A DNA stretch of 5,174 nucleotides, taken from the NCBI GenBank assembly GCA_016198885.1, contig JACQHV010000095.1, forward strand, positions 1 to 5,174, written 5' to 3'. The notes below the pieces were generated by a model. The model was not told the origin of the DNA, ran no database searches, and saw nothing but the letters and a program-made list of their open reading frames with translations. The position numbers and the translations under genes were made by a program. Of this stretch, positions 1-5,174 are shown one piece after another. This DNA comes from Gammaproteobacteria bacterium (GTDB lineage: Bacteria; Pseudomonadota; Gammaproteobacteria; Eutrophobiales; Eutrophobiaceae). Within the stretch, counting starts at the first letter, position 1. The number at the start of each line of letters is the position of its first letter.

Positions 1-67
1 ATTTAGCATGATTTATTTTACTTTGACAATCGTATAAAACCATCAGTTCAGTATTGTATTATTCAAT

Positions 68-97
68 AAAAAGCGGCCGCCAAATTGGCGGCCGCTT
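68..97 (-). terminator. Rho-independent terminator of the PQQ dehydrogenase gene
   Basis: A perfect 11-bp GC-rich inverted repeat (71-81 with 87-97, arm AAGCGGCCGCC) encloses a 5-base loop. Read on the minus strand it runs into a T-rich tract (TTTTT at 72-68, overlapping the stem base, then ATTG). It begins 22 bases past the TAA of the quinoprotein gene. On the plus strand no T tract follows the hairpin, so it should act only on minus-strand transcription. Each arm contains an 8-bp self-complementary GCGGCCGC. I see no gene in the remaining bases 1-67. Confidence 0.93.
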
Positions 98-119
98 GAC
101 TCTCTATTAACTGTGATAA

Positions 120-1838
120 TTATTTTGCTAATTTATACGCAATGATTTCATTGCCACGCGTATAGTTCAGCTGAACATTACCGCCAGCAGCCACAACGAT
201 GTATTGATTACCACCGACATTATATGACGAAGGTGGTGCATTGACACCGGCAGCGGCCTTATCCTGCCACAAGAGCTCACCTGTGGTTGAGTTGTAGGCC
301 TTGAACAATCCATTACCTTCACCCGTAAAGACAATCCCGCCACCAGTAGCAAGAATGCCACCAATCATGGGTTGCTGGGTCTTGACCTGCCACTTGATTT
401 TGCCGGTATTGTAATCAATCGCAGTGACGTTACCATACTGCTCTTCGCTGGCAATGACCTTGAAGGCATCGCCGAGCCAGAGCTTGCCGCCCGGATAGGG
501 GGTTTCCTCAACATGATATGTCATCGGCTGATGCAGGTTGATAGCGTACACCATGCTTTGGGATGGATCAGTTGCCATGGGCGACCATTCCACACCACCA
601 TTGGCACCTGGCAACATACGCGCGCCGTCTTTCGTCGGTAAGACCCAGCGATTTTCTTGTACCACCATCGGTTCCGAGAACCGGATCAAACTGCAATCAG
701 AAGCCCGGTGCACATAGACATAACCGGTTTTGCCACCATGCAGGACACCCTTGACCGTATTGCCGTCGTTGTCCTTAACAGACACAAGGATGGGGGGACT
801 GACTGCGTCCAGGTCCCACACATCATGTGCGATGTACTGGAAGTGACAACGTTTCTCACCAGTATTCAGATCGATCGAAACCAGAGAATTGGTATAAAGG
901 TTGTCACCCGGGCGAATCGCCCCATACAGATCAGGCGACGGATTGCCGGCTACAAAGTAAACCCGGCCATTATCACGGTCTATGGCCATATTCTGCCAGA
1001 CACCTCCGCCGAGCGTTTTGTACGGATCGCCGAGTTTTTGTAATGCGGTCTTTTCCGCGGCGATGTCACGATGCATGTACAGACCGGTTGCATCGTTTTC
1101 CGCCCACACACCCACTGAATTTTCAGGGATGCTGTGGAAATGCCACAATAATTTACCTGTCGCTGCATCGTAGGCCTTCACAAAGCCACGGATGCCGTAT
1201 TCGCCGCCGTTGGTGCCGATCAGGATCTTGCCATCAACGGCTGTTGGCGCCATGGTTTCACTATACCCAAGTTCAGGATCACCAACTTGCGCTTCCCAGA
1301 CTTTTGAACCGGACTTCGCATCCAGGGCAACCAGTTTGGCATCCAGTGTGCCCATATAAACCATATTTCCATACGGGAAGACACCACGGTTATTCGGGCC
1401 ACAGCAATAGGTCGTGATCGGTCCCATGCTGTGTTTGTAATGCCATTTTTCCTTACCCGTTTCTGCGTCGAGCGCGTAGACATGATTGAATGATGTTGTA
1501 ACATACATCATACCATTCACAATAATGGGTGAGGTTTCCATAGACTCTTTTACTTCAGTCTTGAACACCCACGCACGTTGCAGCTTATGCACATTTCCGC
1601 GATTGATTTGTCCTGCGGGGTAATAACGGGTCTGGTTATAGTTGCCATTAGTATGCAGGAAATTGTTGGAGTCACCTGCAGCTTGATCCAGCATGTCCTG
1701 TGAGACAGTTTGCATATCACCATAGAGCGTCCCACTGTCTGTTTCACTGGTGGCAGCTCCAAGGTAAAACAAGAGGCCGAAGCCTCCAAATAACGACACA
1801 ATCAATGCCGTTATGCGTTTTAATTGAATTGAATCCAT
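120..1838 (-). CDS. PQQ-dependent alcohol dehydrogenase-like quinoprotein (periplasmic beta-propeller)
   Basis: This 572-residue protein belongs to the type I quinoprotein alcohol dehydrogenases, which oxidise alcohols in the periplasm with PQQ and pass electrons to a cytochrome c. Residues 9-29 are a hydrophobic signal peptide or anchor with a possible cleavage after Ala29 and no lipobox. Propeller blades show as repeated D-x-x-TG-x-x-x-W docking motifs (near 124-132, 173-181, 224-232, 475-483, 516-524). Seen residues: vicinal Cys145-Cys146, Glu213 in GGEYGIRG, Trp281, Asn299 in AGNP, Asp342 and Asp344 in WDLD, and Lys370 in GKTG. The spacings Trp-18-Asn and Asn-43-Asp fit methanol dehydrogenases, so I infer Glu213, Asn299 and Asp342 bind the metal, with Asp342 catalytic. 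There is no C-terminal haem CxxCH, so it is not a quinohaemoprotein. The only other cysteines are 331 and 382. ATG has a strong ribosome site. The substrate is unknown. Confidence 0.93.
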   Translation of the reverse strand: MDSIQLKRITALIVSLFGGFGLLFYLGAATSETDSGTLYGDMQTVSQDMLDQAAGDSNNFLHTNGNYNQTRYYPAGQINRGNVHKLQRAWVFKTEVKESMETSPIIVNGMMYVTTSFNHVYALDAETGKEKWHYKHSMGPITTYCCGPNNRGVFPYGNMVYMGTLDAKLVALDAKSGSKVWEAQVGDPELGYSETMAPTAVDGKILIGTNGGEYGIRGFVKAYDAATGKLLWHFHSIPENSVGVWAENDATGLYMHRDIAAEKTALQKLGDPYKTLGGGVWQNMAIDRDNGRVYFVAGNPSPDLYGAIRPGDNLYTNSLVSIDLNTGEKRCHFQYIAHDVWDLDAVSPPILVSVKDNDGNTVKGVLHGGKTGYVYVHRASDCSLIRFSEPMVVQENRWVLPTKDGARMLPGANGGVEWSPMATDPSQSMVYAINLHQPMTYHVEETPYPGGKLWLGDAFKVIASEEQYGNVTAIDYNTGKIKWQVKTQQPMIGGILATGGGIVFTGEGNGLFKAYNSTTGELLWQDKAAAGVNAPPSSYNVGGNQYIVVAAGGNVQLNYTRGNEIIAYKLAK

Positions 1839-1844
1839 GATTTT

Positions 1845-1851
1845 CCCCCTT
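1845..1851 (-). promoter_or_regulatory. Strong ribosome binding site of the quinoprotein gene
   Basis: On the minus strand AAGGGGG lies 6 bases before the ATG at 1838. It fixes the start and places the hydrophobic leader at the very N-terminus. No other start in this window has a comparable purine-rich site, which suggests the quinoprotein is translated more strongly than its neighbours (inference). Confidence 0.8.
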
Positions 1852-1882
1852 ATAGATTATGTTATGTTTTATTAGGTAACTA

Positions 1883-1888
1883 TTTATA
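1883..1888 (-). promoter_or_regulatory. Candidate -10 element for the quinoprotein gene
   Basis: TATAAA on the minus strand matches the sigma70 -10 hexamer at five of six bases and would give a leader of about 35-40 bases. No good -35 lies 16-18 bases upstream; that region is occupied by the 14-bp palindrome at 1899-1912, as would suit an activator-dependent promoter. A rival is TG-T-AATAAT on the minus strand near 1922-1930, an extended -10 with a poor -35. The assignment is tentative. Confidence 0.3.
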
Positions 1889-1898
1889 CGGAGTATTC

Positions 1899-1912
1899 AT
1901 GCTGATCAGCAT
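1899..1912. promoter_or_regulatory. Perfect 14-bp palindrome, candidate operator
   Basis: ATGCTGATCAGCAT reads the same on both strands with no spacer. It lies 61 bases upstream of the quinoprotein ATG, in non-coding DNA, and 10 bases upstream of the candidate -10 TATAAA. It has no T tract, so it is not a terminator. Its symmetry and position fit the binding site of a dimeric regulator of the quinoprotein gene. The regulator is not identified. Confidence 0.4.
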
Positions 1913-1934
1913 CCTCGCATGGATTATTACAGCA

Positions 1935-1973
1935 TAGACAATTAATGAAGATAATATTGGAAATTAGACAATT
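1935..1973. repeat. 9-bp direct repeat TAGACAATT, two copies 30 bp apart
   Basis: TAGACAATT occurs at 1935-1943 and again at 1965-1973, both in the gap upstream of the quinoprotein gene. The start-to-start distance is 30 bp, close to three helical turns, so both copies would face the same side of the DNA. On the minus strand each contains TTGTCT, which resembles a weak -35 hexamer. The copies may be activator sites or chance in AT-rich DNA. Confidence 0.35.
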
Positions 1974-2094
1974 TTATTTTTGCTGCTAGGCAACATGATT
2001 ACAATGTTTAATATGAATAATACTGTATAACTAATGATCTTAATTTAGAAAAATAGATAGAATATTTCCCAATAATAAAATCAATCGCAACGCA

Positions 2095-2433
2095 TCATTT
2101 TTTTTCAATATCACCGGTCTGGGTATATATGGGGAAAGGAGCGATATTTGTGCCACTTTCCGCTGCCTGCATAATCTTGGCGTTACCGTACTTGTCAACT
2201 TCATCAATGCGGATTATGGCATGCATGGGTATATAGATGCGCGTCACATTTCTGAATTCTGTTTTCAGATTTTCTTCCGATGGGTCAACCACAACTGATG
2301 TTTTTTCACCGAATACAAGTTGTTCTATTTCTATAAAACCGAACAACGACCCCTGATGTATGCTCCTTGCATACATTTCATAAATCTTGCTCTGATTGTG
2401 GAAAATAATCTTGTATATTGGTTTTTTCGGCAT
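2095..2433 (-). CDS. DUF1820 family protein, function unknown
   Basis: This small soluble protein of 112 residues is recognised as DUF1820 from its conserved pattern. The N-terminus has an IYKIIF-type strand, followed by a YARSIHQGSLFGFIEIE-type stretch around residues 21-37. Then come LVFGE (39-43), VVDPSEE (48-54), YIPMHAIIRIDEV (67-79) and a Lys-rich tail. To my knowledge the family is widespread in Gammaproteobacteria and has no assigned biochemical role. I see no signal peptide, membrane segment, cysteine or catalytic motif, so it is probably a cytoplasmic, mostly beta-strand protein. It lies 108 bases after the metallophosphoesterase gene and appears to have its own extended -10 promoter. 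The ATG has no clear Shine-Dalgarno sequence. I see no terminator after its TGA, so transcripts may run on toward the quinoprotein gene. Confidence 0.9.
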   Translation of the reverse strand: MPKKPIYKIIFHNQSKIYEMYARSIHQGSLFGFIEIEQLVFGEKTSVVVDPSEENLKTEFRNVTRIYIPMHAIIRIDEVDKYGNAKIMQAAESGTNIAPFPIYTQTGDIEKK

Positions 2434-2463
2434 AGTAATAAACTTGGATTATTTGAGGCATGG

Positions 2464-2474
2464 ATTCTAGCATA
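2464..2474 (-). promoter_or_regulatory. Extended -10 promoter of the DUF1820 gene
   Basis: On the minus strand the sequence is TATGCTAGAAT: a TRTG extension, one base, then TAGAAT, which is five of six to the sigma70 consensus. Transcription would start near 2457 and give a leader of about 24 bases before the ATG at 2433. The -35 region is AT-rich without a clear TTGACA, which extended -10 promoters tolerate. An interrupted palindrome, TGCA-nn-TTAA-nn-TGCA, covers 2480-2495, roughly the -35 zone. Confidence 0.55.
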
Positions 2475-2541
2475 AGAACTGCAAATTAAAATGCAGACCT
2501 TCACCGGATTTAAACAGTAGACATGTCAGTCTCCAGAAAAA

Positions 2542-3270
2542 TCAGATCTCTATAACCCTGTCAACAGCAAATCCCGGGATTGTCTGATAATCATGGTATC
2601 CTCGCGGATTACACACAACCCTGACTTCCCCGATTTTGTAATCAGATACGGCATGGATATGGCCGTGTATCCAGAGATCGATTTGATAATTCCTGATAAC
2701 GTCATCCAGATTGTTGCAATAACTGTACATACGCTGAATTTCGTCCTTGCCATACCAACTTTTATAGGACGGCGCATGGTGGGTTACAACAATTGTTTTA
2801 CCTTTGTAAGGCTTGTCGAGTTCAGCGAATAACCATTGTCTGGATTTCTGATGAATGCGCAATAAATCTTTCGATCTCAATAACACATCCTTTTTACTGA
2901 TATAGTTGTAATCATTCATTCCCCATTCGGCAAAGTCCATATTCTCCCTGCTTCCATTATTAAAATCAGTCCACAAAGTCGTGCCGAGAATGCGTGTATT
3001 ATTAATTGTAAATACGTCGTTTTCCAGAAAGTGAATGTCAAAATCCGCCGCCTGACTGCGCAAGTCAGATAATGTGTAAACAATATCTCCACCATAATAT
3101 TCATGGTTGCCGGCAATATAGACAACAGGACAATCTGCCTGTGCCAGCCAGTCCAGCCCCCATATGCCCGTATGTATATCGCCTGCTGCAATCAATACAT
3201 CCGCATTTACCGATGAGAGTTCACAGGGTCCAAATTCAAGATGGATGTCAGAAAAAAACTGAACGCGCAT
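2542..3270 (-). CDS. Calcineurin-like metallophosphoesterase
   Basis: This 242-residue protein has the full set of metallophosphoesterase motifs for a two-metal centre: D8-x-H10 in FSDIH, G30-D31 in AAGDIH, G54-N55-H56-E57, H164-H165 in THHAP, and G203-H204-x-H206. Such enzymes hydrolyse phosphomonoesters or phosphodiesters; the substrate cannot be read from sequence. There is no signal peptide or membrane segment, so it is likely cytoplasmic. The size is that of a bare catalytic domain. The ATG directly follows the TAA of the upstream hydrolase with no intervening base, and there is no good Shine-Dalgarno, so translation is probably coupled. I see no convincing terminator after it; the only nearby hairpin (2519-2532) has a 4-bp stem and no T tract. 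Confidence 0.93.
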   Translation of the reverse strand: MRVQFFSDIHLEFGPCELSSVNADVLIAAGDIHTGIWGLDWLAQADCPVVYIAGNHEYYGGDIVYTLSDLRSQAADFDIHFLENDVFTINNTRILGTTLWTDFNNGSRENMDFAEWGMNDYNYISKKDVLLRSKDLLRIHQKSRQWLFAELDKPYKGKTIVVTHHAPSYKSWYGKDEIQRMYSYCNNLDDVIRNYQIDLWIHGHIHAVSDYKIGEVRVVCNPRGYHDYQTIPGFAVDRVIEI

Positions 3271-4104
3271 TTATTTATCTACTTGGGAGGCAAGAAAATT
3301 GTCCAACCCGTTAACGTATAATTCACCGCTCTGAAGAAATCCTTCATTATGATTGCCGGTTATGTCCAGAAACAGTTTTGGCTCATTGGCAAGTGAAAAG
3401 AGTTGCCTGCCGATTTTATAAGGGACAATATCATCAAACGGACTGTGGACGAATAAAACAGGACACTGCACATTTTTTATTCTTTCGTCAGAAGGATATT
3501 TAATGCGCGTCAGTAATTTTACAGGCAAGTAAGGATAATAATGCTTTCCTATATCCACTATCGATGTGAATGGTGATTCAAGAATCATCGCCCCCGGTTG
3601 AAATTGTGTTGCAAGCCAAATGGCCACGGCACTGCCAAGTGATTCCCCGTAAATTATGATCTTGTCTTCCGGAATACTTTTATCTTTAGTCAAATAATTC
3701 CAGGCCGCTTCCGCATCCAGATAAGTGCCTTTTTCCGAAGTTTTACCAGCGCTTAATCCATAACCACGGTAGTCAATGATGAAAACCGCCATGCCTAGCT
3801 GATTAAAAATCCTGATTTTCTCCAGGCGGTGAGAAATATTGCCGCCATTACCATGCAGGAATAACAAGTTCGCACGAGGATTGTCATGAGGTATATACCA
3901 GCCATTCAATTTAATATCATCTACGGTGTTGATGAAGACTTCCTCATAGTCCAATTTCACGGCCTCTGGTGTTAACTCGATGGAAGTGTAAGGAAAGTAA
4001 ACAAATTTCGGTTGAAAAACATAAAGTAAAAGGGACAGACAAATCCATGCTGTGATAATAATAAATATAAAAGATTGCAACATACGCAGAAGTAGTCGTT
4101 TCAT
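3271..4104 (-). CDS. Membrane-anchored alpha/beta hydrolase, Bem46/YfhR type
   Basis: This 277-residue protein has one N-terminal membrane segment (about residues 9-30), then an alpha/beta-hydrolase domain that should face the periplasm. Motifs in order are HGNGGN (84-89, oxyanion hole), DYRGYG (111-116), the nucleophile elbow GESLG with Ser155, ESPFTS (176-181), Asp224 in HSPFDDIVP, and His252 in GNHNEG. That is a complete Ser-Asp-His triad. Homologues are called Bem46, ABHD13-like or YfhR; the natural substrate is not established. I chose the ATG at 4104. A longer in-frame start, TTG at 4119, would add five residues; neither has a clear Shine-Dalgarno. It lies 50 bases after the oxidoreductase stop, and its TAA abuts the ATG of the metallophosphoesterase, so these genes probably form an operon. 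Confidence 0.9.
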   Translation of the reverse strand: MKRLLLRMLQSFIFIIITAWICLSLLLYVFQPKFVYFPYTSIELTPEAVKLDYEEVFINTVDDIKLNGWYIPHDNPRANLLFLHGNGGNISHRLEKIRIFNQLGMAVFIIDYRGYGLSAGKTSEKGTYLDAEAAWNYLTKDKSIPEDKIIIYGESLGSAVAIWLATQFQPGAMILESPFTSIVDIGKHYYPYLPVKLLTRIKYPSDERIKNVQCPVLFVHSPFDDIVPYKIGRQLFSLANEPKLFLDITGNHNEGFLQSGELYVNGLDNFLASQVDK

Positions 4105-4124
4105 CAAATCTGAACGCAATCGAG

Positions 4125-4146
4125 ATTAAATAACTGAATTAAATAA
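4125..4146. repeat. AT-rich direct repeat before the hydrolase gene
   Basis: ATTAAATAA occurs at 4125-4133 and 4138-4146, separated by CTGA, giving a 13-bp period. It fills most of the short gap between the oxidoreductase stop and the hydrolase start. On the minus strand this gives two TTATTTAAT boxes, which could enhance ribosome loading at a start without a Shine-Dalgarno, or act as a weak -10. It may also be chance in AT-rich DNA. Confidence 0.3.
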
Positions 4147-4154
4147 ATACAGTA

Positions 4155-5150
4155 TTAATCAATGGTAAGAACAATCTTACCTGTTATGGACCCTGTTTCA
4201 ATGAGTTTATGTGCTTCAACAACCTTATCTAAAGGCAAAACATGACTGATATGTATATTTAACTGGCCCTTCTCTAAAAGTTTCGCAGATTCTTCCAGTA
4301 TCCAGGTTTGATGGCGTTGTGCATCTTTAAGATTAAATAAAAGGGGAGAAAGCATGATTTCAAAACTGAAGCGCAGGTTCCGTTGACGGGCGATAGTCCA
4401 ATCAATATCAGCGCCTGGCTGAAGTAGTGTGATCATATCACCGTAATATCTGACCGCCGGAAAGGTTGCCTGAATTATTTCGCCTCCGACATTATCCATG
4501 GCGATATCGACACCCTTACCATCGGTCCATTGCATGATTGCATCCACGAAATTCTGTTGTTTGTAATTGATCACGTAATCGGCACCAAGCTTTTTAACGA
4601 ACTCTGCCTTTTCATTTGAGCTGATGGTAGTGCAGACTTTTGCCCCGGCCTGTTTCGCAATTTGAATGGCGATATGACCGACACCACCAGCGCCGGCATG
4701 GATGAGTACGGTTTGTCCACTCTGGATGTGGGCACGATCATGCAAGGTCTCCCATGCTGTAATAAAGATCAAGGGCAGGGCCGCGGCATGAATGAAATCT
4801 ATTGATTTGGGTTTCTTTGCTATGAAGCATTCATCAAGTACGATGTATTCGGCATAATTCCCCGGACCTGTGCCGATGCCACCGTGGAAGAAAAACACCT
4901 CGTCTCCGGGTTTGAAACGTGATACTCCCTTTCCGGTTTTTTCAACGACACCCGCACCGTCACAACCCAGAATGGCCGGGAAGTGATTAATGGGATACAT
5001 CCCGCGCCGAAATTTTGCATCAACAGGATTGACGCCTGCCGCCTTCAACTTAACGAGGACATCAGTAGGTTGATTTATGGCAGGTATGGAGATCTCCTGT
5101 AGCTCCAGGACATCCGTGCCACCGGTTTTGTTTATGAGTGCGGCTCTCAT
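4155..5150 (-). CDS. Medium-chain NAD(P)H:quinone/enone oxidoreductase
   Basis: This 331-residue protein is a medium-chain dehydrogenase/reductase of the quinone oxidoreductase (zeta-crystallin) group. These enzymes reduce quinones or activated alkenes with NADPH in the cytoplasm. The N-terminal GroES-like domain shows AAGVNPVDAK (37-46), LGCDGAGVVE (61-70) and PGDEV (81-85). The Rossmann domain has the nucleotide-binding loop AGAGGVG (152-158), followed by IAIQIAKQAGAKV (160-172) and KLGADYVINY (187-196). The C-terminus ends in the usual TGKIVLTID-type strand. The structural and catalytic zinc cysteine sets are absent, which separates it from zinc alcohol dehydrogenases despite common database names. 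The length is normal and the gene complete; the ATG gives the typical MRAAL start. No Shine-Dalgarno is visible, and a heptamer repeat fills the bases upstream. It is probably the first gene of the oxidoreductase-hydrolase-phosphoesterase run, though the window ends 24 bases before it. Confidence 0.92.
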   Translation of the reverse strand: MRAALINKTGGTDVLELQEISIPAINQPTDVLVKLKAAGVNPVDAKFRRGMYPINHFPAILGCDGAGVVEKTGKGVSRFKPGDEVFFFHGGIGTGPGNYAEYIVLDECFIAKKPKSIDFIHAAALPLIFITAWETLHDRAHIQSGQTVLIHAGAGGVGHIAIQIAKQAGAKVCTTISSNEKAEFVKKLGADYVINYKQQNFVDAIMQWTDGKGVDIAMDNVGGEIIQATFPAVRYYGDMITLLQPGADIDWTIARQRNLRFSFEIMLSPLLFNLKDAQRHQTWILEESAKLLEKGQLNIHISHVLPLDKVVEAHKLIETGSITGKIVLTID

Positions 5151-5154
5151 CGGG

Positions 5155-5174
5155 TAGTGAATGGTGAATAGTGA
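5155..5174. repeat. Heptanucleotide tandem repeat at the window edge
   Basis: On the plus strand TAGTGAA (5155-5161), TGGTGAA (5162-5168) and TAGTGA (5169-5174) form almost three copies of TRGTGAA. The array stops 4 bases before the start codon of the oxidoreductase and reaches the end of the window, so its full length is not visible. It occupies the place where a ribosome binding site would normally be. Confidence 0.5.

Noticed and set aside
23..28. Perfect TTGACA on the plus strand
   Set aside because: No -10 hexamer lies 15-19 bases downstream, and transcription would run antisense into the quinoprotein gene and its terminator.
827..1417. A 196-codon open frame on the plus strand
   Set aside because: It lies wholly antisense to the well-supported quinoprotein gene, has His/Arg/Pro/Cys-rich composition typical of a shadow frame, and matches no family I know.
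1980..1993. Small hairpin TTGC/GCAA near the middle of the 256-base gap
   Set aside because: The stem is only 4 bp and no T tract follows it on either strand, so it is not a terminator for the DUF1820 gene.
1995..2030. An 11-codon plus-strand open frame in the gap upstream of the quinoprotein
   Set aside because: Too short, only an AGG-like site in front, and AT-rich codons; nothing separates it from chance.
2519..2532. AGAC/GTCT hairpin just after the phosphoesterase gene
   Set aside because: A 4-bp stem without a T tract is too weak for a terminator call.
4105..4119. TTG at 4119 as the start of the hydrolase
   Set aside because: It is possible, but a rare start codon without a Shine-Dalgarno is less likely than the ATG at 4104, which begins right before the Lys-Arg and membrane segment.
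4155..5150. Zinc alcohol dehydrogenase as the name of the medium-chain oxidoreductase
   Set aside because: The four-cysteine structural zinc site and the Cys/His catalytic zinc ligands are not present, so the zinc-free quinone oxidoreductase group fits better.

Overview
The window holds five genes, all on the minus strand, and so read from the high-coordinate end toward position 1. It looks like ordinary chromosome of a gammaproteobacterium. The best taxonomic clue is the DUF1820-type protein at 2095-2433, a family I know mainly from Gammaproteobacteria. I cannot name the genus. I saw no phage genes, transposases, tRNA or rRNA genes, or CRISPR arrays.

Layout in transcription order. First comes a medium-chain NAD(P)H-dependent quinone/enone oxidoreductase (4155-5150), with a heptanucleotide tandem repeat just before its start codon. 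A membrane-anchored alpha/beta hydrolase of the Bem46/YfhR type follows (3271-4104, or from a TTG at 4119). Then comes a calcineurin-like metallophosphoesterase (2542-3270), whose ATG directly follows the hydrolase TAA. These three are close enough to be one transcript. The DUF1820 protein (2095-2433) has its own good extended -10 promoter in a 108-base gap. After a 256-base AT-rich regulatory gap comes a periplasmic PQQ-dependent alcohol dehydrogenase-like quinoprotein (120-1838). It ends in a strong intrinsic terminator (68-97).

The quinoprotein is the most notable gene. By spacing against methanol dehydrogenases, it keeps the vicinal Cys pair, the PQQ-floor Trp, the metal ligands Glu and Asn, and the catalytic Asp. 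It also has a second Asp two residues later (WDLD). That Asp-x-Asp pair is the hallmark of lanthanide-dependent XoxF/ExaF enzymes, but membrane glucose dehydrogenase has a similar WDMD, so the metal cannot be decided from the motif alone. The gene has the only strong Shine-Dalgarno sequence in the window. Its upstream gap carries a perfect 14-bp palindrome and a 9-bp direct repeat spaced 30 bp, so it is probably a separately regulated, well-expressed unit. No cytochrome c, XoxJ-like or PQQ-synthesis gene lies beside it here.

The non-coding gaps are 1-119 (terminator only), 1839-2094 (regulatory elements), 2434-2541 (promoter) and 4105-4154 (short AT-rich repeat). None exceeds 300 bases. I see no convincing novel multi-gene system in the window.
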